Source: Xylophilus sp. GOD-11R | GTDB taxonomy: Bacteria > Pseudomonadota > Gammaproteobacteria > Burkholderiales > Burkholderiaceae_C | Direction: 5' to 3' | Assembly: GCF_033546935.1 (NCBI RefSeq) | Contig: NZ_CP137854.1 | Location: forward strand, 4,092,001 to 4,156,000 | Length of the DNA stretch: 64,000 bases | Part shown: piece by piece, positions 1-7,990 of the stretch | How positions within the stretch are numbered: the first letter of the stretch is position 1 | How the letters are laid out: the number at the start of each line of letters is the position of its first letter | Translations under genes and position numbers: made by a program | The notes under the pieces: model-generated | Databases searched by the model: none | What the model saw: only the letters and a program-made list of their open reading frames with translations | Told to the model about the DNA's origin: nothing

Positions 1-1080
1 ATGCTCGATCGAGTAGACGTCATCGGGATGCACGGCGATCGACCCCTGCGCCAGCAAATCGCGGATGCGACGGATCTCCGCCAGGCCGTCGTCTGGCGAA
101 CCGTCCTCGGGCCGCTTGGTGGCGTAGGCGGTTATGAAATACAACAGCTTGCGCACGTCGCACGACGGAAGATTCCCCATGAGCAGGTGGAGGTGATGCA
201 TGTGCTGTGGGCGCGATGGACTGTATCGAGCGACATGGATCAGAGGGGCCACCATGGACGCGAAGACTCGGGCGGCGCTCCCGAACAGGTCCGCCGCGAG
301 CGGCAGCATCGCGGAGAGCCGGGCGCTCGCATCGATGGACGGATGAACCCCGCCCGCATCGGCCAGGGCATCGAACAGGTCCCGTTCACGGGGCTCGATG
401 CGGTTGCGGGACGTGGGTGCATGCCGTCTTCGGCTTGCGAGATCGAGGGCCAGTGCAATGCTCGACGGGTTCCCGGCGATCGCCGCGACTGCTTCCGACG
501 AGCCCTGCGAGACCGCCTGTGTCAGCTTGGCGATCAGGCGAGCCGCCAGACGGTCCTGGCCGGCCATGACCGAACGCACGCCCAAGGGCACGCGCATCCT
601 CAGGCCTTCGAGAATCGCGACGAGCACGCGGCTGGCATCGGCCGGCGGCAGGGCATCGAGGCGGTCGATGCAGTTGGCGAGCATCGCGTTCAACGGTGCG
701 TGATTCGCCGGCCCGCAGACCGATTCGAGCAGCTCCCACGCCCGCCCAAGCACCGCCATGACGATGTCCAGGCGCTCATCGGTCTTCAGTGCATGGCCAT
801 CCGCCGTGGTGCCGTCGAGCGCGTGATGCAGCGTGGAGGCCAGTTCATCGGCATCGGTCGTCTGCGTCGCGGTCTCCATGGCGGCCTGCGACCCGGTCGA
901 CGCCCAGGCGTCGCTGGCCGAGGTTTCCTCTCGCCCGGGCAGGCCGGTCAGCATATCCGTCGAAGGATGCCCGGTCCGGGTCGGTATGTCTTGCGACAAC
1001 TCGACGATCGACGACCGCTTGGGCCACGGGGCAACGGTGGCGATCGGCCGTTTGGGAGAGTTCGCGGGGGCCTGGAGCAT
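1..1080 (-). CDS. Effector-like protein of unknown function, 3' end cut by the window edge
   Basis: An open frame starts with ATG at 1080, with AAGG about 11 bases upstream, and runs 360 codons off the left edge without a stop. The product is soluble, with no signal peptide or membrane segment; the first 70 residues are Ser/Thr/Pro-rich and the rest is predicted helical. The region from about residue 185 aligns by eye with the protein encoded at 1614-2846: a shared 'GS..(A/V)..AIA' segment, then S.R...PT and ER...ALA.A, then two more helical segments. The pair is therefore paralogous. A TTCG-N16-TGCG element lies about 95 bases upstream. I do not recognise the family. A type III effector is an inference from the N-terminal composition, the box and the neighbours. 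A long frame on the opposite strand looks like an antisense shadow. Confidence 0.72.
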   Translation of the reverse strand, partial: MLQAPANSPKRPIATVAPWPKRSSIVELSQDIPTRTGHPSTDMLTGLPGREETSASDAWASTGSQAAMETATQTTDADELASTLHHALDGTTADGHALKTDERLDIVMAVLGRAWELLESVCGPANHAPLNAMLANCIDRLDALPPADASRVLVAILEGLRMRVPLGVRSVMAGQDRLAARLIAKLTQAVSQGSSEAVAAIAGNPSSIALALDLASRRRHAPTSRNRIEPRERDLFDALADAGGVHPSIDASARLSAMLPLAADLFGSAARVFASMVAPLIHVARYSPSRPQHMHHLHLLMGNLPSCDVRKLLYFITAYATKRPEDGSPDDGLAEIRRIRDLLAQGSIAVHPDDVYSIEH

Positions 1081-1175
1081 CCTGATTCACCTTGCTTGAT
1101 GGGGACCGCGCCACTTGCGCGGTCCCTGAAGCAGCCAATGGTCAGGACAGTCGATCCTTCAGGTGCTGCCGCTTG

Positions 1176-1199
1176 CGCAAGCGCAGGGACTTTTACGAA
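1176..1199 (-). promoter_or_regulatory. Imperfect hrpII/PIP-like box
   Basis: Read on the minus strand this is TTCG, 16 bases, TGCG, ending about 95 bases before the ATG at 1080. It differs by one base from the TTCG-N16-TTCG consensus of HrpB/HrpX-type regulators. The gene at 1614-2846, a paralog, has the same variant at a similar distance, which is the main reason to list it. Confidence 0.35.
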
Positions 1200-1217
1200 A
1201 GTCCATGGCAGGCCGGC

Positions 1218-1499
1218 CTATTCGGCAACCTTCACGCCTTTCCAGAACGCGACCCGGCCACGGACCATCTCGGCTTCGGGCTTGGGCTCGGGGTAGTACC
1301 AGACGGCATCGGTGTTCATCTCGCCGTCCACCAGCAGCGAGTAGTAGCTGGCCTGGCCCTTCCAGGGGCAGCTGGTGTGGTGGTTGCTGAAGGTGACGAG
1401 GCTGCGGTCGAGCGAGGACTCGGGGAAGTAATGGTTGCCTTCGACCAGGACGGTGTCGTCGCTTTCGGCAATGGTCTTGCCGTTCCAGGTGGCTTTCAT
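1218..1499 (-). CDS. DUF427 family protein
   Basis: The product has 93 aa, the normal length for a single DUF427 domain. It starts MKATWNGK and carries the family pattern: NHYFP near residue 22, then a CPWKG.A.YYS.. core around residues 44-55 and a WYYP.P segment near residue 67. Biochemical function is not established for the family; the fold is a small beta-rich domain. It stands alone between two effector-like genes on the same strand with gaps of over 100 bases either side, so it is probably transcribed by itself. It is an ordinary core gene and marks the ancestral sequence between the two accessory genes. Confidence 0.9.
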   Translation of the reverse strand: MKATWNGKTIAESDDTVLVEGNHYFPESSLDRSLVTFSNHHTSCPWKGQASYYSLLVDGEMNTDAVWYYPEPKPEAEMVRGRVAFWKGVKVAE

Positions 1500-1613
1500 G
1501 AGGCGGCTTTCTCCACGCAGCGCGCGGCAGGAGGGTGGTGACGGTCAGCACGCGATTGTCGCGCGCGGCGCCTACCGCTGCACGGCAGCCCGACCTCCGC
1601 CCCTGCTCCATCC

Positions 1614-2846
1614 TCAGGTCGGCGACTCGGCTTCGGGGATGGTGGGCAGCGCGGGCATCGTGCCCAGCGAAGTCCTGATCGGCATGAAATGGGCCAAGCC
1701 GAGCCGTTGCTCGTTCGTGAGCTCGCAGCGGCGCGCCAGGCTGGGCAACATGCCGATCGCCTTTTCACGCTCCTTGTCGCCGCCGGCGCGCGGAGGCTGG
1801 TGCGCATAGCGACACAGGGCCCGCAGCAATTCCAGGCGCCCGGGCATTTCCACGATGGAGAGCATGAGGGTCAAGTTCCGCAGCACCTGCGCGCGACACA
1901 GGCCGTTGCCCTGGTAGAGCAATGCGATCAGCGCCGGCAGCAGTGCCGCCTGGGAGCGCATGGCCTGGGGAAAGTTGCACGCCAGCCTGGCCCAAGCCTG
2001 CAGCCGAAAATCCGCATCGGTGGCACTCGCCGGTGCCGGCGCGCGGGCCAGCGCTTCGATCAGCCTTTCGGCTCGTCCGGTACGTTCTTGCCAACGCATC
2101 GTCGGCGTCGACGCCCGCTGGCTGACGGCGATGAGCCAGTCGATGCCCTGGTGCCGGAAGGCGATGGCGCGTGCGACATCGGGAGAGCCGCGACGCATCG
2201 CCTGCTCCAGGCCCTCGAGCACCGCCTCCGCCATCTTCTCGCGCATCGGCTGGCGAATCGGGCAACCGTCTCGCGGCAGCTGCGGCTCGTTGGGAATCGC
2301 CGCACACAACAGATCGACCTGCTGATCGCAGGGCAGGTCGGAACCGATGTCGATGCAACGGTACATAACGTCCAGCAGCTGCGCTTCCTCGCGTGGATCG
2401 CCGGCGTGGCCGGCGTCGACGTTCCGGGCGAGATGGTCCAACAGAAAGCGGCATCTCGCCGTCGCCTCGACGACTACCTCGGGAAGTCCCTCGAGACAAG
2501 ACGCGTGCTCGTTCGCGAGGTGGGCAGACCGCCGGAGCGCGCGCAGGAGCGACGCCGCGTCGGTCATCTCCCGGATGTCCTTGACCGACGGCATGGGCGG
2601 CGGGGCCTGCGCGGTTGGCGGCACAAGCGCGGGGAGTTGCGGCGCGGCGACGGCGTTCGGCGGCCGGTAGTCGGTGTTCGCCGTGGGCCCACCCGCCGGC
2701 AGCTGCCGCAGTGGATGATCGGTCGAAGCGCCGTCATCGGCAGGCACTCTCCCGCGAATGCCGGCAAGCCCTGCTGGCGGGATGTTTTCCTCGACGCGTT
2801 GACGCGGTCGAAACCCGGAAAAATGACTCAAGAGAGATCGAAACAT
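1614..2846 (-). CDS. Effector-like helical protein of unknown function
   Basis: The product has 410 aa with no signal peptide or membrane segment. Residues 1-90 are rich in Pro, Ala and Gln, including a run near residues 65-88, and the remainder is predicted alpha-helical with many Leu/Ala/Arg repeats resembling a helical-repeat scaffold. Residues from about 205 to 395 align with the partial protein at 1-1080. No clear Shine-Dalgarno precedes the ATG at 2846; the next Met codons lie well inside, so this start is a best guess. A TTCG-N16-TGCG element lies about 88 bases upstream, in the gap shared with the divergent opgD. I cannot name the family. A secreted effector role is inferred from composition, paralogy and context only. 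Confidence 0.72.
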   Translation of the reverse strand: MFRSLLSHFSGFRPRQRVEENIPPAGLAGIRGRVPADDGASTDHPLRQLPAGGPTANTDYRPPNAVAAPQLPALVPPTAQAPPPMPSVKDIREMTDAASLLRALRRSAHLANEHASCLEGLPEVVVEATARCRFLLDHLARNVDAGHAGDPREEAQLLDVMYRCIDIGSDLPCDQQVDLLCAAIPNEPQLPRDGCPIRQPMREKMAEAVLEGLEQAMRRGSPDVARAIAFRHQGIDWLIAVSQRASTPTMRWQERTGRAERLIEALARAPAPASATDADFRLQAWARLACNFPQAMRSQAALLPALIALLYQGNGLCRAQVLRNLTLMLSIVEMPGRLELLRALCRYAHQPPRAGGDKEREKAIGMLPSLARRCELTNEQRLGLAHFMPIRTSLGTMPALPTIPEAESPT

Positions 2847-2933
2847 AGGCTATGGGGCGCGAGGCATCGCGGACCGGAAGTGGAAACAGGAACCGCATCC
2901 TGGTTCCGTGCCATCGACCGTGTCGGACGATGG

Positions 2934-2957
2934 CGCACCCATGGCAGCCTGCGCGAA
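2934..2957 (-). promoter_or_regulatory. Imperfect hrpII/PIP-like box
   Basis: On the minus strand this reads TTCG, 16 bases, TGCG, about 88 bases before the ATG at 2846. It is the same one-mismatch form and similar distance as the element before the paralog at 1-1080. It lies in the 168-base gap between divergent genes. Confidence 0.35.
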
Positions 2958-3014
2958 GGCCCGGCACCAGACCGATACAAACCGTCGACACCCTTGCCTG
3001 TACGCTTACGACCC

Positions 3015-4637
3015 ATGAAGAGAAGACGCTTCCTCGCCAACACCACCGGCGCGACCTCGGCCTTGTCCGCGCTCGCCGTTCCCACCCTCCTTCCCGGCTG
3101 TGCCCTGGCGGCCCCGACCACCACGGCCGCCGCCGCGACGCCGGCCATGCTCGGCGAGCCGGCACCGTTCGACCTGGCCTGGCTAAAGCAGCAAGCACGG
3201 GCGCTGTCGCAGTCGGCGTGGCAGTCCCCGGCCGGCAGCCTGCCGCCAGCCGTGTCGGCGCTCGATTTCGACGCCTACCAGCAAATCCAGTTCAAGGGCG
3301 AACAGGCCTTGTGGGCCGCCGACGGCCTGCGCTTTCAGGTGCGGCTCTTCCATCCCGGCCTGTACTTCAAGCGGCGCGTGCGCATCCACGAGGTGCGCGA
3401 CGGACGCGCCCAGGAGATCGCCTACAGCCCGGCGCTGTTCGACTACGGCAGGAGCGGGCTCGACGCCGCCAAGCTGCCGGCCAATCTCGGCTTCGCCGGC
3501 TTCCGCATCTCGGTGGCGACTGCGCCGCGAAACGACATGGTGGCTTTTCTGGGCGGCAGCTACTTCCGCGCGGTTGGCGGCTCGCGGCAATACGGTCTGT
3601 CGGCGCGCGGCCTGGCGGTCGATCCCGCCATGGGGCGCGACGAGGAGTTCCCCGACTTCACCGCCTTCTGGCTGGAACGGCCCACGGCCCAATCGCAGTC
3701 CCTGGTGGTCTACGCCCTGCTCGATTCGCCCGGCGTCACCGGCGCCTTCCGCTTCGCCATCACGCCGGGCGACAGCACGGTGATGGAGGTCGACAGCGCG
3801 CTCTACCCGCGCCGCGAGATCGACCGCATCGGCATCGCGCCCTGCACCAGCATGTACCTGGTCGGCGAGAACAACCGGCGTGCGGCCAGCGACTGGCGGC
3901 CGGAAATCCACGACTCCGACGGCCTGCAGATGCGCACCGGTGCGGGCGAATGGATCTGGCGCCCGCTCAACAACCCCAACAATCTGCGCATCAACGCCTA
4001 CGCCGACAACAACCCGCGCGGCTTCGGACTATTGCAGCGCGACCGCAACTTCGACCACTACCAGGACGACAGCGCCAACTACGACCGCAGGCCCTCGCTC
4101 TGGGTGGAGCCGCGCGGCGACTGGGGCCCGGGCCAGGTGCAGCTGGTGGAGATCCCCACGCCCGACGAGACCTTCGACAACATCGTCTGCTACTGGAACC
4201 CCGCCCAGCGCCCGCAGGCCGGCCAGGAGCTGCTGCTCGGCTACCGATTGTTCTGGGGCGCGACGCCGCCGGCACGCTCGCCGCTGGCCCGCTGCATCGC
4301 CAGCCGCACCGGGCTCGGTGGCACCGTCGGTAAGAAGCGCACCAAATTTTCGTGGCGCTTCGCGGTCGATTTTGCCGGCGGCAATCTGCCGCTGCTCGAC
4401 TCCGACGCGGTGGTCGAGGCGGTCGTAACCGTCTCGCGCGGCCAAGTCGAGCTGGTGTCGGCCCGGCCGCAGGCGGCCATACAGGGCTGGCGCGCACTGT
4501 TCGACGTGGTGCCCGACGACCGCACCGATCCGATCGCGCTGCGCATGTACCTGCGCGTGGCCGGGCAGGCGCTGACCGAGACCTGGATCTACGAATGGGC
4601 GCCGCCGACCGTGGCTGCCCGCGCCGCGATGCTTTGA
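3015..4637 (+). CDS. opgD: Glucan biosynthesis protein D (periplasmic, Tat-exported)
   Basis: The product has 540 aa, close to E. coli OpgD (about 550). OpgD/OpgG proteins act in the periplasm on the backbone of osmoregulated periplasmic glucans. The start at 3015 gives an N-terminus MKRRRFLAN followed by a hydrophobic stretch and an Ala-rich cleavage region, a twin-arginine signal typical of OpgD rather than the Sec-dependent OpgG. The mature protein begins near FDLAWLKQQA and continues with family segments such as YQQIQFK, RRVRIHEV and a late W(R/N)PLNNP region. It is monocistronic, followed after about 170 bases by a small exported protein gene. In-frame codons continue upstream of 3015 but lack any secretion-signal logic. 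Confidence 0.93.
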   Translation: MKRRRFLANTTGATSALSALAVPTLLPGCALAAPTTTAAAATPAMLGEPAPFDLAWLKQQARALSQSAWQSPAGSLPPAVSALDFDAYQQIQFKGEQALWAADGLRFQVRLFHPGLYFKRRVRIHEVRDGRAQEIAYSPALFDYGRSGLDAAKLPANLGFAGFRISVATAPRNDMVAFLGGSYFRAVGGSRQYGLSARGLAVDPAMGRDEEFPDFTAFWLERPTAQSQSLVVYALLDSPGVTGAFRFAITPGDSTVMEVDSALYPRREIDRIGIAPCTSMYLVGENNRRAASDWRPEIHDSDGLQMRTGAGEWIWRPLNNPNNLRINAYADNNPRGFGLLQRDRNFDHYQDDSANYDRRPSLWVEPRGDWGPGQVQLVEIPTPDETFDNIVCYWNPAQRPQAGQELLLGYRLFWGATPPARSPLARCIASRTGLGGTVGKKRTKFSWRFAVDFAGGNLPLLDSDAVVEAVVTVSRGQVELVSARPQAAIQGWRALFDVVPDDRTDPIALRMYLRVAGQALTETWIYEWAPPTVAARAAML

Positions 4638-4805
4638 CCCCGCCGACGCCAGCCCCTACACGGCGCCGGAAATGTCCTATAGCGGCGTGGGCCAGTCGCC
4701 CCGCTGCCGGCGCTGCCTGCGCCTGCAACGAGGCACCGGCCCCGCGCTTACGGTCACCTGCATTGGCCGCCCGCGTGCGGCGCCATCCATCCGCAGGAGA
4801 CCGAC

Positions 4806-5321
4806 ATGACCAATCCGCTCAACCTCAAGATCCATTCGTCCGCCACCGCCCCGCTGCGTTTCGGTGCCGGGCTGGCCTTGTTCGGCGCCACTGCCGTTCT
4901 GGCCATGGCCTCGGCTACCGCCCAGGTCGCCACCAGCTATACGGGAGCCGACGGCAGCGGCAGCTTTGCCAGCGAGCGCGCTTCCTGCGCCTCGGGCAAT
5001 ACACAACAGGCACAGGCCACCTGCATGGAAGAGGCCCGCAATGCGGCAGCCGACAAGCGCCGCGGCCAGTTGGCCGAGCCCCATGCCGACTACGCGGCCA
5101 ACAAGATGCGCCGCTGTGATGTCTTCCAGCCAGGGACCGAAGACCGCGCTGCCTGCGTGGCGCGGGTGCAGGGTGATGGCCAGGCCAGCGGCAACGTCGC
5201 CAGCGGAGGCGTGGTGCGTGAGGTCGAGACGATCGTGCTGCCAGCCTCCGGCCGGGTGCGTATCGAGCCGCGCACTGCCGATCCGGTGCTGCTGGTTCCA
5301 GTCAAGGGCAGCAGCTACTGA
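4806..5321 (+). CDS. Small exported protein of unknown function
   Basis: The product has 171 aa. An AGGAG ribosome site sits 7 bases before the ATG at 4806. Residues 18-40 form a hydrophobic signal segment ending ATAQVA, so the mature part is probably periplasmic. It contains four Cys (two near residues 59-73, two near 103-117) that could form disulfides, and several short Ala/Arg-rich helices. Related small Cys-containing exported proteins of unknown function are common in Comamonadaceae; I cannot assign a role. It is convergent with the HDOD gene, with only about 10 bases between the stops. Confidence 0.8.
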   Translation: MTNPLNLKIHSSATAPLRFGAGLALFGATAVLAMASATAQVATSYTGADGSGSFASERASCASGNTQQAQATCMEEARNAAADKRRGQLAEPHADYAANKMRRCDVFQPGTEDRAACVARVQGDGQASGNVASGGVVREVETIVLPASGRVRIEPRTADPVLLVPVKGSSY

Positions 5322-5331
5322 CCCACCTTGC

Positions 5332-6174
5332 TCAGGCAAACGACGTGTCGATGAAAGTCTGAACGTCGGGCATGTGCTCGACAAGCCAAGACGGATCGAG
5401 CTGCAGTAGCCGCACGAGGTCCGGTGGCAGCGCAGCAATGGCGTCGACCGGGTTCTTGTGTTCGTCGAGCGCCAGCTCCGCCAACAGAGCGCCGAGGTGC
5501 ACCACGCCCCCGATGCGGTCGAATGGCTCGGCCGCCAGCGGATCGGCTGCCGCACGCAGGCCGCGCACGATGGTCTCGGGGAAATTCCAGCGCGACGCCA
5601 GCTCGGCCGCCACATGGGCTTCGGTGAAGCCGAGTGCGCTGATCTCGCGTTCCCAGCGCACACCCGCCAGATGCGGCAGGCGCTCGATCTCGAAGATCTC
5701 CTGCGGCATCTTCTGCGCGATGATGAGTTCGCCCAGTCGCACCATGAAACCTGCCAGCCACGACTGCTGCACGTCGGCACCTACCGTGCGCGCCAGCCAT
5801 TGCGCATAGCCGGCGGTGGCGCTGCTGGCCTGCCAGAAGGTCTTGCTGTCCACGCCCTTCACCGCCGCGAACGAGCCGGCCAGGCAGGCCGCCATGGCCA
5901 GGGTTCGCACCTGGTTCAGGCCGGCCATGGTGATCGCGTCATCGAGCGACACCACCTGCCGCGGCAGACCGAAGCGCGCGCTGTTGGCCAGGCGGATCAG
6001 CTTGGCGGTCAGTGCCGGATCGCGGGAAATCGCCCGCTGCACCTTCTCGAAAGGAATGTCCTCGTCGTTGAGCGTGGACACCAGCGTGTGGGCCACTTCG
6101 GGCAGGGTCGGCAACTGCACGCCCTCGAAGAACTGGGCCAGTCGGAGCTTGGCGGAAGCGGCGTCAGTTGACAT
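5332..6174 (-). CDS. HDOD domain protein
   Basis: The product has 280 aa from the ATG at 6174, preceded by GAGG 5 bases upstream; an earlier in-frame Met 14 codons upstream lacks a ribosome site. HDOD proteins are regulatory relatives of HD phosphohydrolases without catalytic activity and often act in signalling. The sequence has the typical start LPTLPEVA, then ISRDPALTAKLIRLANSARFG at roughly residues 55-75 and the LDDAI..(L/M)G pattern after it. The HD pair is not intact, as expected for HDOD. The C-terminal half carries EI.ALGFTEAHVAAELA.RW and a final helix. There is no membrane segment or second domain, so its partner is unknown. Confidence 0.88.
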   Translation of the reverse strand: MSTDAASAKLRLAQFFEGVQLPTLPEVAHTLVSTLNDEDIPFEKVQRAISRDPALTAKLIRLANSARFGLPRQVVSLDDAITMAGLNQVRTLAMAACLAGSFAAVKGVDSKTFWQASSATAGYAQWLARTVGADVQQSWLAGFMVRLGELIIAQKMPQEIFEIERLPHLAGVRWEREISALGFTEAHVAAELASRWNFPETIVRGLRAAADPLAAEPFDRIGGVVHLGALLAELALDEHKNPVDAIAALPPDLVRLLQLDPSWLVEHMPDVQTFIDTSFA

Positions 6175-6252
6175 GCGGACCTCGGCGGTTGTCGGAGCCT
6201 CGAACCTTAGCAGCAAGCAAGCATTTTTGTTACAGGTCGCGGGGTAAAAAAC

Positions 6253-7479
6253 TCAGGCCGTGGCGCGCGTGGGCGAGCGCAAGGCCAACGCGAACAACGG
6301 CAGGCCGCCGAGGGCCAGCAAGGCGCCGACCCAGCCGGTCGACGTCCAGCCAAGCCCGGCCGAGATCGCCACGCCCCCGAGCCAGGCGCCGAGCGCATTG
6401 GCGAAATTGAACGCCGAGTGGTTGAGCGCCGCCGCCAGCGACTGGGCATCGCCCGCCACATCCATCAGCCGCACCTGCAATGCCGGGCCGAGGGCGATGG
6501 TGGTGCCGACCAGGAACAGATTGGCGAAGGCCAGCGGCGCATGCGGGGCGGTCAGGCAGAACAGCGCCAGCACGGCGGCCGACCACACCAGGATGCCGCC
6601 GATCGCCGGCATCAGCGCCCGGTCGACCAGCTTGGCGCCGACGATGTTGCCCACCACCATGCCCATGCCGAGCAGCGCCAGCGCCCAGGGAATCGCCGCT
6701 TCGCTCACGCCTGCGACTTCCATCAGCGTGGGCTTCACGTAGCTGAACACCGCGAACAGACCGCCGAAGCCGATCGCGCCGATACCCAGCGTGACCCACA
6801 CCTGGGGCCGCGCCAGCGCGCCCAGCTCGCGCATGGCGCTGGCACCGGCCAACGGCGGGCGGTCGGGAATCCAGCGCCAGGCCAGCACGGCGGCCAGCAG
6901 GGCGATGCAGCCGACCATGGCGAAGGCCGCGCGCCAGCCCAGCGCCTGGCCGAGCCACGCGGCCAGCGGCACGCCGACCACCGTGGCCGCCGTCAGCCCC
7001 AGCATCACCTGCGCCACCGCCTGCGCACGCCGGCCGGGCGGCGCGAGGCTGGCCGCCACCAATGCCGACACGCCGAAATAGGTGCCGTGCGGCAGCCCGG
7101 CCAGCAGGCGCAACACCGCCAGCCAGCTATAGCCCGGCGCCATGGCGCTGGCGAAATTGCCGAGCGCGAAGAACAGCATCAACGCCACCAGAAGCGATCG
7201 CTGACGCCAGCCGGCGGTGGCCACCGCCAGCACCGGCGCGCCCACCACCACGCCGAGCGCATAGGTGCTGATGACGTGGCCGGCCTGCGGAATGGTGACG
7301 CCGATGTCGTGGGCGACATCGGGCAGCAGACCCATGATGGCGAACTCGCCGGTGCCGATGGCGAAGCTGCCGACAGCCATAGCGAGAGAAGCGTTGCGGC
7401 GGACGGCCGGACTCGGTGCGATGGTGGATTCCACGGGTGGATCTGGGTGGGAGGGGTGCGGAACCGGGCTGCCGCGCAA
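6253..7479 (-). CDS. MFS transporter, AraJ/YdhP-like drug:H+ antiporter type
   Basis: The product has up to 408 aa with twelve predicted membrane segments. After a short polar leader the first segment carries the family signature MAVGSFAIGTGEFAIMG, followed by LPDVAHDIGVTIPQAGH, typical of the DHA1 group containing AraJ, YdhP and PbuE. The loop after segment 2 has the shortened GAPVLAVAT motif. Such proteins export small solutes such as arabinose-like sugars, purines or drugs; the substrate cannot be told from sequence. The start is uncertain: ATG at 7479 gives a Pro-rich leader, while a GTG at 7434 lies nearer the first membrane helix. It is divergent from the PPR gene region. Confidence 0.87.
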   Translation of the reverse strand: MRGSPVPHPSHPDPPVESTIAPSPAVRRNASLAMAVGSFAIGTGEFAIMGLLPDVAHDIGVTIPQAGHVISTYALGVVVGAPVLAVATAGWRQRSLLVALMLFFALGNFASAMAPGYSWLAVLRLLAGLPHGTYFGVSALVAASLAPPGRRAQAVAQVMLGLTAATVVGVPLAAWLGQALGWRAAFAMVGCIALLAAVLAWRWIPDRPPLAGASAMRELGALARPQVWVTLGIGAIGFGGLFAVFSYVKPTLMEVAGVSEAAIPWALALLGMGMVVGNIVGAKLVDRALMPAIGGILVWSAAVLALFCLTAPHAPLAFANLFLVGTTIALGPALQVRLMDVAGDAQSLAAALNHSAFNFANALGAWLGGVAISAGLGWTSTGWVGALLALGGLPLFALALRSPTRATA

Positions 7480-7555
7480 GCATGCCCCGGGAAAACCCTG
7501 ACTCTACACAGGACACCGGCGGATGGGTGGTCCAGGGGTCCCACAGCCCCACGGC

Positions 7556-7580
7556 TTCGGGGGCCGATCCCGCGCTTTCG
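7556..7580 (+). promoter_or_regulatory. TTCG-N17-TTCG element before the PPR locus
   Basis: Two TTCG half-sites are separated by 17 bases, one more than the hrpII/PIP consensus. The element ends 45 bases before the ATG of the broken PPR 5' copy. It may also serve the intact gene at 7991, which has no closer pair. Confidence 0.3.
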
Positions 7581-7624
7581 GGTCGTGTGGGGCCTGTCGA
7601 ACGAGTACCTCCTAAGGTCCCCTC

Positions 7625-7963
7625 ATGCACACTCCCCCCTCAGCCTCCAAACGGGTTCGCAACACGTTCCCGCCCTCACCTCGCACGGGCAATCGCGTGC
7701 CGCCCACCATGGCGCCTCGGCTGCGCACCATGATGCGGCCGCCTCGAGCATCACGGTCGTGCCGCCACCCTGGGTCGCCGACATGGCCGGCCAGCCGCAC
7801 GCTCCACCGACGTTCGCAGTCGTGCGACCGGCCACTGCGCATCCTCACGAGCCGGCAACAGGCGCTGCTATTCAAGCGCATGTACGAAGGCGCCTTGCGG
7901 GAACGCGCACCGTGGGCCACGCCACCGGAGCACGCCGTTTCGACCGAGCCACTTCCCCAATAA
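7625..7963 (+). pseudogene. Broken 5' copy of the adjacent PPR gene
   Basis: The stretch starts with an ATG and resembles the first ~250 bases of the PPR gene at 7991, but the reading frame is disrupted. One frame carries VPPPWVADMAGQP (from 7759), a near match to VPPPWLADMSGRP in the intact protein. The following bases (GACCGG-C-ACTGC-CATC and onward) still align with the intact gene but shift frame. None of the repeat region is present. It looks like a partial tandem duplication that decayed, or the 5' end left behind when a new copy arose. Confidence 0.6.
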
Positions 7964-7990
7964 CGGCTTGCGCCGACCACCACACCCACC

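Noticed and set aside
1..1296. A 431-codon plus-strand open frame at the left edge
   Set aside because: The minus-strand frame starting at 1080 aligns with the neighbouring 410-aa protein and has a ribosome site. The plus frame has neither and runs into the antisense of the DUF427 gene.
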